From the NCBI GenBank assembly GCA_030670165.1, contig DAOVCF010000002.1:1-34874 (forward strand): a DNA stretch of 34,874 bases, given 5' to 3'. The stretch is from Candidatus Stahliibacteriota bacterium (lineage in GTDB: Bacteria; Hydrothermota; Tepidihabitantia; B3-TA06). The stretch's first letter is position 1; each line of letters starts with the position of its first letter. The notes under the pieces were generated by a model. That model was not told where the DNA came from. It saw only the letters and a list, made by a program, of their open reading frames with translations, and searched no databases. A program made the translations under genes and the position numbers. Shown here piece after piece: positions 15,162 through 22,522 of this stretch.

Positions 15162-17219
15162 ATGAACCTTGCTAAACTTCGCAACATAGGAATAGCCGCA
15201 CACATAGATGCGGGAAAGACCACCACGACCGAGCGTATACTCTACTACGCCAAAAAGATACACCGCATGGGCGAGGTGGACTCAGGTTCGGCAACCATGG
15301 ACTGGATGGCCCAGGAGCGCGAGAGGGGGATAACCATAACCTCGGCGGCAACAACCGTGGGCTGGAAGGACGCGAGGATTAACATCATTGATACCCCTGG
15401 GCACGTGGATTTTACGATAGAGGTGGAGCGCGCTCTCAAGGTGCTTGACGGTGCTGTGGTGGTGTTCTGTGCGGTTGGCGGTGTGGAGCCTCAGTCGGAG
15501 ACGGTCTGGCACCAGGCTGATAGATACCGCATCCCACGCATTGCGTTCGTTAACAAGATGGACCGCCTTGGCGCGGACTTCGAGCGGGTGGTGGATATGA
15601 TGTCATCGCGCTTCCTCCAGTTCCCTGTACCTGTGCAGATTCCCTGGGGTGCGGAGCAGGGTTTTGAGGGCGTGATCGACTTGGTGGGGTGGCGTGCAGT
15701 CCGCTGGAAGGATGAGACGTTGGGGGCGGAGTTCATGGAGGAGGAGATTCCCGGCGAACTCGTGGATGAAGCCAAGCGCTGGCGCCAGCATCTTGTGGAT
15801 AAGGCAAGCGAAGCGGAGGATACCATCATCGAAGACTACATGGCTGGCCAGAAGAGCGAAAGCGTGACCCTGCGGAAGGCGTTACGCAAGCTTACCCTGG
15901 AGAACAAGATAGTGCCAGTGTTATGCGGCTCCGCTTTGAAGAACAAGGGGGTGCAGCCTCTTCTGGATGCGGTAATAGACTACCTGCCCTCACCCCTGGA
16001 TGTGCCACTAATCGAGGGACACGATCCGGCAAACGTGGAAAAGATTCTCCTGCGTGAAACCTCTCCGGACGCGCCCTTCTCCGCGCTGGTCTTCAAGCTC
16101 GCCTACGACCCTCACATGGGGCCATTGGCGTTCACGAGGGTCTATTCCGGTAGGATCGAACGCGGCCAGACTGTAATGGGTTTCCCCGGGGGCAAGCGCT
16201 CACGCGCCACCAAACTACTCTTGCCTCACTCCAACCGCTTCGAGGAGGTTTCTAAGCTCGAGGCGGGCGAGATCGGGTTGATCACAGGTCTGCGTCACGT
16301 GACCACCGGCTCAACCCTGGCCGATCAGAAGAACCCCATCGTCTATGAGCTGATGCGTTTCCCTGAGCCGGTTATCCACCAGTCGATCGAGCCGCATACC
16401 AAGGCGGACGAGGCCAAACTGGGCAAGAGCCTTGCGATCCTTGAGCTTGAAGATCCAACCTTCAAGGTACGTACCGACCCGGAGACCGCCCAGCTTCTCA
16501 TTTCAGGGATGGGCGAGCTGCACCTGGAGATCATCGTTGATCGGCTCAAGCGTGAGTTCCGATTGCCGGTGCGGACCGGCAAGCCACAGGTCTCATACCG
16601 GGAGACCATCACCAAGAGGGTGGAGCACTCCGCGGTCTTCTCAAGGATCATCGCCAACAAGACCTATTATGCCGGCGTTACGTTAAAGCTTGAACCCTAC
16701 GAGAGCGGTAAAAAGGTAGAAATACACCTTCCTGTGCCGCTTGGACGCGAGTTCCTGGACGCCATTCGTTCGAGCCTTACCGATTCCTTCTTCGCCGGCC
16801 CAATGCTGGGCTATCCCATAACTAAGGTACGAGTTACGGTTACGGACGTGGAGTTCAGGGAGGAGGATGCTTCGGACATCGCGTTCAAGGCCGCGGCATC
16901 CCAGGCGTTCAGTGAAGCATACCAGAAGGCTTCTCCGGCACTTCTTGAGCCGATCATGGACGTTGAGGTAATAACCCCTGAGCCATACATGGGGGATGTG
17001 ATTGCGGATATCAACACCCGGCGCGGAAAGATAGAGGAGCTTACCAACATAAAGGAGCAAAAACTCATCAAGGGATTCATGCCCCTTGCCGCGAGCTTCG
17101 GGTATGCGACGGCGCTTCGGTCACTTACCCAGGGACGCGCCAGCTTTGCCATGCACTTCTCGCACTACGCGATACTCCCCGAGACAGAGCGCCGCAAGCT
17201 CTTCGACTACCTTGTGTAA
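15162..17219 (+). CDS. fusA: Translation elongation factor G family GTPase (possibly EF-G2 type)
   Basis: 685 aa, all five EF-G domains. GTPase motifs are intact: AHIDAGKTT (13-21), RERGITI (53-59), DTPGH (77-81), NKMD (131-134). Domain III begins about 405, and domain V contains YMGDVIADINTRRG. At the domain III/IV junction, after VSYRETI (477-483), canonical translocase EF-G has a Gly-rich RQSGGRGQYG motif. Here the segment reads FSRIIANKTYYAG (493-505), lacking those glycines and arginines. Similar loss is seen in mtEFG2-like paralogues that work in ribosome recycling, so this may be a second, specialised EF-G rather than the main translocase. It lies 7 nt after the receiver-PATAN gene with no clear Shine-Dalgarno. 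Confidence 0.88.
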   Translation: MNLAKLRNIGIAAHIDAGKTTTTERILYYAKKIHRMGEVDSGSATMDWMAQERERGITITSAATTVGWKDARINIIDTPGHVDFTIEVERALKVLDGAVVVFCAVGGVEPQSETVWHQADRYRIPRIAFVNKMDRLGADFERVVDMMSSRFLQFPVPVQIPWGAEQGFEGVIDLVGWRAVRWKDETLGAEFMEEEIPGELVDEAKRWRQHLVDKASEAEDTIIEDYMAGQKSESVTLRKALRKLTLENKIVPVLCGSALKNKGVQPLLDAVIDYLPSPLDVPLIEGHDPANVEKILLRETSPDAPFSALVFKLAYDPHMGPLAFTRVYSGRIERGQTVMGFPGGKRSRATKLLLPHSNRFEEVSKLEAGEIGLITGLRHVTTGSTLADQKNPIVYELMRFPEPVIHQSIEPHTKADEAKLGKSLAILELEDPTFKVRTDPETAQLLISGMGELHLEIIVDRLKREFRLPVRTGKPQVSYRETITKRVEHSAVFSRIIANKTYYAGVTLKLEPYESGKKVEIHLPVPLGREFLDAIRSSLTDSFFAGPMLGYPITKVRVTVTDVEFREEDASDIAFKAAASQAFSEAYQKASPALLEPIMDVEVITPEPYMGDVIADINTRRGKIEELTNIKEQKLIKGFMPLAASFGYATALRSLTQGRASFAMHFSHYAILPETERRKLFDYLV

Positions 17220-17229
17220 TAAATATCAG

Positions 17230-17505
17230 CTAGGTTAAACTCTCTCCCCACTCAAACCGCAGTTCCACGTCCTGCGCCTTCAATTTTTCAGCCAGCGCTT
17301 TGTACTGCGTAAAAAACTCACACGTCTTTGAAATCTTCCACTCGCAATAAGGGTTGCATTTTGATACGTCCTTATAGCCAACGTGGCAGTGCTTTTCGAA
17401 AAGAAAGTCGAGCAGTGTATTAACCGCTTCGTCGAATTTCTTCTTGCCTGGAGCGAGTTTGACGATTTCCTGTATAAGGCTTTCTGGTTTTTCTTCTTCA
17501 GGCAT
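17230..17505 (-). CDS. Small Cys-rich protein, function unknown
   Basis: 91 aa, not recognised. An acidic N-terminus (MPEEEKPES) is followed by an amphipathic helix-like stretch, then a cluster of possible metal ligands: H39-C40-H41, C50, C54 and C62 with aromatic residues between (CNPYCEW). The spacing could hold zinc or an iron-sulfur cluster, but matches no motif I can name. The start overlaps the end of thymidylate kinase by 8 nt, so it belongs to the same transcript. Base composition is lower in GC than the flanking genes. It ends 10 nt from the convergent EF-G gene. Confidence 0.65.
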   Translation of the reverse strand: MPEEEKPESLIQEIVKLAPGKKKFDEAVNTLLDFLFEKHCHVGYKDVSKCNPYCEWKISKTCEFFTQYKALAEKLKAQDVELRFEWGESLT

Positions 17506-18136
17506 CAGTTAGGGTCCGTGTTTGTATGATCTGGTCAATCAAGTTTAGTATGTGCCCGAACACCGTCGCTATTGGGGGGGTTGCGTCTACGAAACACATG
17601 CTCGGCACTTTAAGTGCAAGGAATGCCTCGCGAACCGATTGAAGGTAGTTTTCGTTCTCGAAAAGTGTCGTTCGATTATTGCGACCATTAACTATCCTCG
17701 AAAGTCCGACTCTTGGCGGCAAATCAAGAACAAACGTCAGGTCGGGTTCAGGTGCAAAGTGCCTGTTCTGTTGGAGTATTTCGTCCACTGTTTTTCCTAC
17801 GCTTCTCAGAACACCCTGATAAGCAGCTGTAGAATAAAAATACCTATCCATAATAACTATAGTCTTCTTCTTCAGGAGAGGCTTTATCTCGTTGGTGACG
17901 TGGTCTCTACGATCCTTAATGAATAGTTTTAACTCCTCAGGATGACTCAAGTTCCTATGCTCATGTACCAGTTTCTTAATCTGCTTCCCATACTTTCTGT
18001 TGGTTGGTTCCTTTAGGGTAACAACTGGGAAATTTTTAGTTTCAAGAACGGCCTTCAGGAGAGCAGCTTGGGTTGTTTTACCCGCCCCGTCTATTCCTTC
18101 AAGAGCCAACAGAATCCCTCTTCGAAGAGTCTTCAT
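17498..18136 (-). CDS. tmk: Thymidylate kinase
   Basis: 212 aa, the usual length. It phosphorylates dTMP to dTDP. The P-loop is EGIDGAGKTT (13-22), the dTMP-binding EPT lies at 43-45 and the DRY motif at 97-99 is followed by FYSTAAYQG. A LID-like basic segment (RIVNGRNNRT) follows. The DNA is clearly more AT-rich than its neighbours (20 G+C in 60 nt at 17821-17880, against 34 in 60 at 16021-16080 in EF-G), which hints at acquisition from another genome. ATG at 18136 is the only usable start because an in-frame TAA lies just upstream. No Shine-Dalgarno sits at the normal distance. Confidence 0.92.
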   Translation of the reverse strand: MKTLRRGILLALEGIDGAGKTTQAALLKAVLETKNFPVVTLKEPTNRKYGKQIKKLVHEHRNLSHPEELKLFIKDRRDHVTNEIKPLLKKKTIVIMDRYFYSTAAYQGVLRSVGKTVDEILQQNRHFAPEPDLTFVLDLPPRVGLSRIVNGRNNRTTLFENENYLQSVREAFLALKVPSMCFVDATPPIATVFGHILNLIDQIIQTRTLTDA

Positions 18137-18174
18137 CTTTTGGTCCCTTGGAACAGGTTAGCTCGACAGATATA

Positions 18175-18183
18175 CTCCTCCTT
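18175..18183 (-). promoter_or_regulatory. Shine-Dalgarno-like AAGGAGGAG without a start codon
   Basis: A strong ribosome-binding sequence in the tmk leader, about 40 nt before its ATG. No ATG, GTG or TTG follows within 12 nt; the nearest candidate is ATA, opening a frame of about 24 codons that runs into tmk out of frame. It may be a relic start or a translated leader. Confidence 0.35.
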
Positions 18184-18213
18184 ACAATGTGTCCTCTGAT
18201 TGAGATACACAGA

Positions 18214-18241
18214 GTAATACACAACACGGAGGGATTGTCAA
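18214..18241 (-). promoter_or_regulatory. Promoter of tmk
   Basis: On the minus strand TTGACA (18236-18241), a 16-nt spacer and TATTAC (18214-18219). The expected start is near 18207, giving a leader of about 70 nt. Confidence 0.6.
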
Positions 18242-18310
18242 GATCAAAACATTTTATTGAGAAGAAAGCGGCTACTTGAAAAACAACGCCCGCTTTCACA
18301 ATCTTTGGGT

Positions 18311-18403
18311 TTAATAACTTACGCTCACGCTGCCGTAGAACCTTCTGGGCGCGGTGGGGTAGTCTTCACCCCACACATCTACTTCGTAGCTGTGCGGGGA
18401 CCC
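18311..18403 (-). pseudogene. C-terminal remnant of a second TonB-dependent receptor
   Basis: On the minus strand a 30-codon frame bounded by an upstream TAG (18404-18406) ends in a TAA (18311-18313). It contains DYPTAPRRFYGSVSVSY. The BtuB-like receptor encoded just upstream ends with DYPTAPRRFYAGLSVFY, so ten residues are identical and the stop falls at the same place. The segment is therefore the last strand of a receptor whose body is gone. The left part of the remnant coincides with palindrome A1. The 334-nt gap between tmk and btuB (18137-18470) holds this remnant, the tmk promoter and repeats A1 and B2. Confidence 0.75.
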
Positions 18404-18404
18404 C
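18369..18404 (+). repeat. Family A palindromic repeat, copy A1
   Basis: Left arm 18369-18382 (CCCCACACATCTAC), loop TTC, right arm 18386-18399 (12 of 14 positions pair), then ACCCC. It has the same 14-3-14 layout and GGGGACC tail as the copies at 22481, 31988 and 33630. Confidence 0.6.
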
Positions 18405-18410
18405 TAATTT

Positions 18411-18446
18411 AATGCTCCTTTTCTCCTGCGGAGAAAAGATCGCAGG
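18411..18446 (+). repeat. Family B palindromic repeat, copy B2
   Basis: AATGCTCCTTTT (18411-18422), stem tip, AAAAGATCGCAGG (18434-18446). CTTTTCTCC pairs perfectly with GGAGAAAAG around TGC. The flanks are identical to copy B1 near 2.4 kb, while the stem tip differs at both arms in a pairing-preserving way. It begins 6 nt after copy A1 and lies just past the btuB stop, so it could also act as its 3' end. Confidence 0.7.
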
Positions 18447-18470
18447 CCGTTCAGCTTGCTATCCTTTAGA

Positions 18471-20471
18471 TCAGTAGAAAACGCTCAATCCGGCGTAGAA
18501 TCTCCTAGGAGCAGTTGGATAGTCGAGGTCGTTAAGCCCGCCGAAGTGGGCTGGTGTCTGATCGTTGGTAAGATTCTTCACACCGATCTCGACAGTAAGG
18601 AGATTAAACAGCTTCTGGGAGACGGTGGCATCGAGTTTCAGGGAAGGCCTTATGATCTTTTCGATCACCCCGATCTCAGGATAGGGCGAGTAGTCCGGGT
18701 AGTAGTTGATGCGTTCAGCCGTCCATGCGACAGCGGTCGCTATCTCTCCGCCGCTCCAAGCCCGTATTGCCAGATTCCCTTTCAGGATAAGCGGCGGGAT
18801 GAACGCCGCCTGACGGGTGACCTCTGCGGTTTGCGTCTGTCCTGTCATCCAGTCGGAATAGGTAACTATGGTACGGGTTTCCGTTGCGTCGTTGTAGGCG
18901 ACGCCCAGCGATCCGCTGAACAGGCCGTCGGCAATCCGCCAATTAGTTGAGAACTCCGCGCCCAGGATGGTAACCTGATCCACGTTTGACGGCCTCCAGA
19001 AACCTGCCGAATCGGGCGACCACGAAATCATGTCCTTGATGAGCTTCCACGATCCGGCCAGGTAGAACTTGAGGAATCCAAACGGGCGGATAGTAGCAGA
19101 AAGAGTGGTGCTCTGTCCCTTTTCAGGAACCAGGGTTGAATCGCCCCCTGAGAAGCAATCTCGGGGCCAGTAAAGGTCGTTGAACCCGGGCGCGCGGAAC
19201 GCCTGGCCGTAGGCCGCTGAAACATAGAGCATCCGGGGAATAACCTCGACGCTCAAACCGGCCTCAGGTGAGATGAAGATTCCGTACTGAGCGGAGTTAT
19301 TGAGTCTTACCGCCGCGCTCGGGGTAAAGATGCCTGCCTTAGCCAGAACCTCGGCCCAGGCGCCTGTCTGCATATCGGAGGCTTCCCAGGTGGTGTCCTT
19401 GAGGGTGGCGTCAGTGGCGCTGTCTGCGGCAACCTGCGCGCCTTCAAACGTCTCCTGGACTATACAGGCTCCACCAGCAAGGGTGAGGAATTCGTCAATC
19501 GTTCCGGTCACCTGGAGATCGCCGCCCAGACGGGTGTCGTTGTAGCCATCGGTTTCAAGCGCGGTATAGGTCGTAAAGTCGGGGTTATAGCCCAGGTATT
19601 TCCAGTTATAGGTGAAATCCTGCTGGACCGCGTAGAAAGCCAGCGAGGCGGTGAAGCCCTGTAATGGAGAGAAGGAGGTTTTGAGACTTGCGGTGAATAG
19701 ATTGTCTGCCTGATCGTCGTAGAGCGATGTGACAAGCGAGTCGCCGAACGCAGGCGGCATAAAGGCGGTGCCCGAAGTATCAGGTGCGGGTCCGGGCACG
19801 CCCAGTTCGCGGGAGGTATAGCCTGCATCGACTTCGAGATGAAGCGCCTCGATGGGGGAAACCCACAAAGCTGCGCCTGTGTTGTAGCGCGATACGTCGT
19901 CGTTGTGCCGGAATCCAGGATTGGTAAGCCAGGAACCGGCGACACGCGCCCCAAAGATTCCAAAGTTGTGGGCGGCGCGAGCTCCGGCGTTCATGCCCAT
20001 CTGATCGGTGGCCCCGAGAGTTGCTGATACCCCGTTTTTCTTCGATGGGATAACGTTGACGACCCCGCCGATGGCCGATGAGCCGTAAAGTGCGGATAAT
20101 GGCCCCTTTACGACCTCCACCCGGTCGCCAGGCGCAAGAGGAATAAGGGAGAGATCTATAACACCGTCGCGCCGGGAGTTCATGTGTACGCCGTTTGCGA
20201 GAACCAGAACCCGTGATGCACTTACTCCCCCTAGAAACGGAAAGGCTGAGTGTCCCTCATAACCGTATGAGCGCACGTCTGCAGATACGCTTTGTGCAAG
20301 AACATCGGTGAGGTCGGTGACCTCTTCAGATTCCAGCACCTCCACCGGCCAGGGGGATGCCTCTGCGGGAAGCGAGAGTTTTGTGGCGGTAACCACAACC
20401 TCGGGCATCTCGTAGACGGTCAGGTCTTCCGCCTGCGAGAAAAGCAGGGATAAAAGCACGAGCTTTATCAC
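18471..20471 (-). CDS. btuB: BtuB-like TonB-dependent cobalamin receptor
   Basis: 666 aa. A short leader (MIKLVLLSLLFSQA) is followed by PEVVVTATK (23-31), the usual start of a plug. The plug continues to about 150 with VLVLANGVHMNSRRDG, IEVVKGP-like VEVVKGPLSALYGSSAIGG and VNVI. A 22-strand-type barrel follows, ending in FYAGLSVFY with an aromatic C-terminal residue. It should bind a corrinoid outside the cell and pass it to the periplasm using TonB. The substrate is inferred from the cobalamin riboswitch in its leader and the downstream similarity to BtuB. GTG start at 20471, preceded by GGAG about 7 nt away. The leader is about 280 nt. A remnant of a second receptor lies downstream. No btuCDF is in the window. 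Confidence 0.88.
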   Translation of the reverse strand: MIKLVLLSLLFSQAEDLTVYEMPEVVVTATKLSLPAEASPWPVEVLESEEVTDLTDVLAQSVSADVRSYGYEGHSAFPFLGGVSASRVLVLANGVHMNSRRDGVIDLSLIPLAPGDRVEVVKGPLSALYGSSAIGGVVNVIPSKKNGVSATLGATDQMGMNAGARAAHNFGIFGARVAGSWLTNPGFRHNDDVSRYNTGAALWVSPIEALHLEVDAGYTSRELGVPGPAPDTSGTAFMPPAFGDSLVTSLYDDQADNLFTASLKTSFSPLQGFTASLAFYAVQQDFTYNWKYLGYNPDFTTYTALETDGYNDTRLGGDLQVTGTIDEFLTLAGGACIVQETFEGAQVAADSATDATLKDTTWEASDMQTGAWAEVLAKAGIFTPSAAVRLNNSAQYGIFISPEAGLSVEVIPRMLYVSAAYGQAFRAPGFNDLYWPRDCFSGGDSTLVPEKGQSTTLSATIRPFGFLKFYLAGSWKLIKDMISWSPDSAGFWRPSNVDQVTILGAEFSTNWRIADGLFSGSLGVAYNDATETRTIVTYSDWMTGQTQTAEVTRQAAFIPPLILKGNLAIRAWSGGEIATAVAWTAERINYYPDYSPYPEIGVIEKIIRPSLKLDATVSQKLFNLLTVEIGVKNLTNDQTPAHFGGLNDLDYPTAPRRFYAGLSVFY

Positions 20472-20549
20472 GTAAGTCTCCAGGTTGTGGGCGTAGTAGA
20501 TACCCGCACCTGCCCTGCCCCGGAGCAGACACGGTAAGGCAGCACGACA

Positions 20550-20745
20550 GATAGGTCTCCTGGCTTACGGATCATCCTGTTTCCCCAGCCTTCCCACCTG
20601 CTTCGCAGGTAGTGGCTTACGACTCGCTATCGCAAGTCGAACGCGTCTTTGCCCTTGCAAATCCGCGGGGGAAACAGTCCCCGATCACAGTGGCGGGACC
20701 GCGGCCGATTCTCACGGCCTTCCCTGACTTCCGCCGTCTAGTCCA
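20550..20745 (-). promoter_or_regulatory. Cobalamin (B12) riboswitch
   Basis: On the minus strand the leader contains the conserved core in order: GGGAAGGCCGTGAGAATC, GGTCCCGCCACTGTGA (the GGTCCCGCCACTG part is 20688-20700 on the plus strand), GCCACT, GGGAAGG, and the B12 box TAAGCCAGGAGACC (20554-20567). Side stems with small loops lie between. The RNA starts right after the promoter at 20758 and ends about 80 nt before the btuB start. It should switch off btuB expression when adenosylcobalamin or a related corrinoid is bound. Confidence 0.95.
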
Positions 20746-20757
20746 AATTGTTAAATG

Positions 20758-20786
20758 ATAATAAGGAATTAGGGGTGGGTTGTCAA
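20758..20786 (-). promoter_or_regulatory. Promoter of the riboswitch-btuB transcript
   Basis: On the minus strand TTGACA (20781-20786), a 17-nt spacer and TATTAT (20758-20763). The expected start near 20751 places the whole riboswitch at the 5' end of the RNA. Confidence 0.8.
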
Positions 20787-20834
20787 GTAAAATGGAGGTT
20801 AACTCCTTTGAAAAGGCGCATTCCCTTCGGGAGT

Positions 20835-20867
20835 AGATCTGGCTTTGCTGCGCTTCTCGCGATGACA
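20835..20867 (-). repeat. Degenerate copy of a GTCATTGCGAG-type dispersed element
   Basis: On the minus strand this starts TGTCATCGCGAGAAGCG, followed by CAGCAAAGCCAGATCT. It resembles the GTCATTGCGAG-(G)AGCGAAGCAATCTC elements scattered in intergenic DNA of many bacteria. It lies after the radical SAM gene stop, next to TCCCTTCGGGA. Only one diverged copy is visible, so the call is tentative. It fills the 130-nt gap between the btuB promoter and the radical SAM gene. Confidence 0.35.
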
Positions 20868-20915
20868 TTTATTGCGCAGAGTCCACGCCGGAAATCGAAG
20901 AGTTCCGTGAGGTGA

Positions 20916-22280
20916 TTAAAGGTATACCTGTTTGCGGTCGTTGATGAGCATTGAAGCAACCGGACTCTTTATAAAGGTACGCCACAGGAAATCCCTTGGA
21001 TTCTTACGCAGCCCGCCCCAGATGAACCTTGAGATACCCTTGCGGTAGACGTCGATTGGTCTGTTAAGGAAGGCTTTTATGGTTTTTAACAGGTACTGCA
21101 TCTGGAGCGGCGAGATGTGGGGGTGGCGCCAAACCAGGTGCCTTAGACGATAGTGACGGTAGTTGCGGTCGAAGATACCGTACTTGGAACTAAGTTCATC
21201 CCACAACGGTGTCTGGGGAAAGGGGGTAATGACGCAGACGGTGCTGGTATCAAAACCTACCTGTTTGAACCGGATCGCATCTTGAATTGTCTCCTCAGCG
21301 GTCATGCCCGCGTATCCGATCATGGAGAAGCCTATCCGCTGCATACCCAGTTTATCGTGTGTGCGACGGACGAACTCAAGGACCTCCTCGGTCTTCTGTC
21401 TCTTATTTACATTATCGAGAGCGCTCTGCGACATGGACTCTACGCCCACCGATGGGAGGCGCAGCCCACGTTCATACCAAGTATCCAGATAGCGCAGGAA
21501 CAGTGCGGCCCGGGACTGCGCCCACCAGCGGAACTTGTAGCGGGCAAAGAGACGGGTAACCTTATCCGCAAGCTTGGGGTGGACCCCGAACAGCTCGTCC
21601 AAGACAACTATATCGTTAATGCCCATCTTGTGATAGTAGGCAAGTACCCGCTCGATGCTTTCAAGGTTGATGGTGAAGCGGTGGCGCTCGAAAACCGGTG
21701 TTTGGCAGAAGGTGCACTTGAAGGCACAGCCGTGCGCGGTGTAGAGTAGGCCGAACGTCAGGTGACGTATGCCAGCGAAGTAGGAGAAGTGCGCCATCAT
21801 CACCGGATGCTCAATCTCGCCCTCGGGAACACGATAACCGAAGACCTGAGCGATTCTATCCTCCGCAGGCCCGATAAAGACGCGATCCACTAGGCTGGGG
21901 ATGTCGTAGTCAAGCACCCCGTAGTTACCAGCCCATATCTCCTTAACCCCTTGAAGCCGGGCTTCGGCAATCATCTCGCGAATCTCGCCGATTTGATTAT
22001 GGTAAAAGCTGAATCCTACGACGTCCCAGCCTTGCTTGAGTTTCTCAACATATTCATGCCACAGGGGATACTCAAGTATCTGGACCTCTGGCACGTTTTG
22101 CTTTATGAAGCGCAATCCCGGGCTTACCCTCAAGGGTGCCGAGGCCTTGGAGAAGCGGCGGCCAGTCCAACCTAAGGCGTCTATGTAGTCGCCCCTAAAC
22201 CGCCGGTAAACGGTGCATAAAAGCACCCTTGGATTGGTTAAAAAGCTTTTTATGAAAGCCTCCTCCTTATACTTATCCAA
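20916..22280 (-). CDS. B12-binding-type radical SAM protein
   Basis: 454 aa. N-terminal about 15-150 has the layout of a cobalamin-binding Rossmann domain (RVLLCTVYRR, WDVVGFSFY, EIWAGNYG), although the classic DxHxxG histidine motif is not visible. The radical SAM core follows, with C185, C189 and C192 in GCAFKCTFCQTP holding the 4Fe-4S cluster, and later VGVES and GFSMIGYAGMT. The C-terminus (about 390-454) is basic. The reaction is unknown; relatives modify lipids, hopanoids, tetrapyrroles or natural products. Its neighbour is a riboswitch-controlled B12 receptor, but the gene has its own promoter. TTG at 22280 gives the full frame. A strong AAGGAGGAGG lies inside codons 4-7, so the real start may be downstream. 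Confidence 0.82.
   Translation of the reverse strand: MDKYKEEAFIKSFLTNPRVLLCTVYRRFRGDYIDALGWTGRRFSKASAPLRVSPGLRFIKQNVPEVQILEYPLWHEYVEKLKQGWDVVGFSFYHNQIGEIREMIAEARLQGVKEIWAGNYGVLDYDIPSLVDRVFIGPAEDRIAQVFGYRVPEGEIEHPVMMAHFSYFAGIRHLTFGLLYTAHGCAFKCTFCQTPVFERHRFTINLESIERVLAYYHKMGINDIVVLDELFGVHPKLADKVTRLFARYKFRWWAQSRAALFLRYLDTWYERGLRLPSVGVESMSQSALDNVNKRQKTEEVLEFVRRTHDKLGMQRIGFSMIGYAGMTAEETIQDAIRFKQVGFDTSTVCVITPFPQTPLWDELSSKYGIFDRNYRHYRLRHLVWRHPHISPLQMQYLLKTIKAFLNRPIDVYRKGISRFIWGGLRKNPRDFLWRTFIKSPVASMLINDRKQVYL
22259..22268 (-). promoter_or_regulatory. Strong Shine-Dalgarno inside the start of the radical SAM frame
   Basis: AAGGAGGAGG on the minus strand, 9-18 nt after the TTG at 22280. The codon 5 nt downstream is ATA (residue 10); the first conventional in-frame start after it is GTG at residue 19. 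A rare ATA start is possible. Confidence 0.4.
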
Positions 22281-22352
22281 CCTATCTCTTAGACGATGCG
22301 CTCCCCTTTCTCATCGCCCTCGGAAAGACGCCCCAAATCCTAATGTCAGTTG

Positions 22353-22380
22353 ATAATATCAAAATATCTTTATTTGTCAA
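22353..22380 (-). promoter_or_regulatory. Promoter of the radical SAM gene
   Basis: On the minus strand TTGACA (22375-22380), a 16-nt spacer and TATTAT (22353-22358). The expected start is near 22346, with a leader of about 65 nt. Confidence 0.75.
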
Positions 22381-22480
22381 CCCCTTTTGGGCTGTAATGT
22401 CTTTGCTTTTCAAAGAACGTGGGGCAAATTCCCCCGGTGTCGCGGCAAGGTTGTGAAGCGGCCTCGTGGGGTGAATCCTC

Positions 22481-22516
22481 GGGGTCCCCAACCGAACGCG
22501 TAGCGTTCGTTTGGGG
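22481..22516 (-). repeat. Family A palindromic repeat, copy A2
   Basis: On the minus strand CCCCAAACGAACGC, loop TAC, GCGTTCGGTTGGGG (13 of 14 pair), then ACCCC. It starts 6 nt after the stop codon of the preceding minus-strand gene. There is no T tract after the stem. Confidence 0.7.
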
Positions 22517-22522
22517 TGCATT

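Noticed and set aside
18099..18299. Minus-strand frame of 66 codons overlapping the tmk start
   Set aside because: It crosses the tmk promoter and has no conserved features; only the ribosome-like site inside it is noted separately.
20617..20868. Minus-strand frame of 83 codons upstream of btuB
   Set aside because: It lies inside the cobalamin riboswitch and its promoter; RNA motifs explain the sequence.
21153..21749. Plus-strand frame opposite the radical SAM gene
   Set aside because: The minus strand carries CxxxCxxC and the rest of a radical SAM domain; the plus frame is a shadow.
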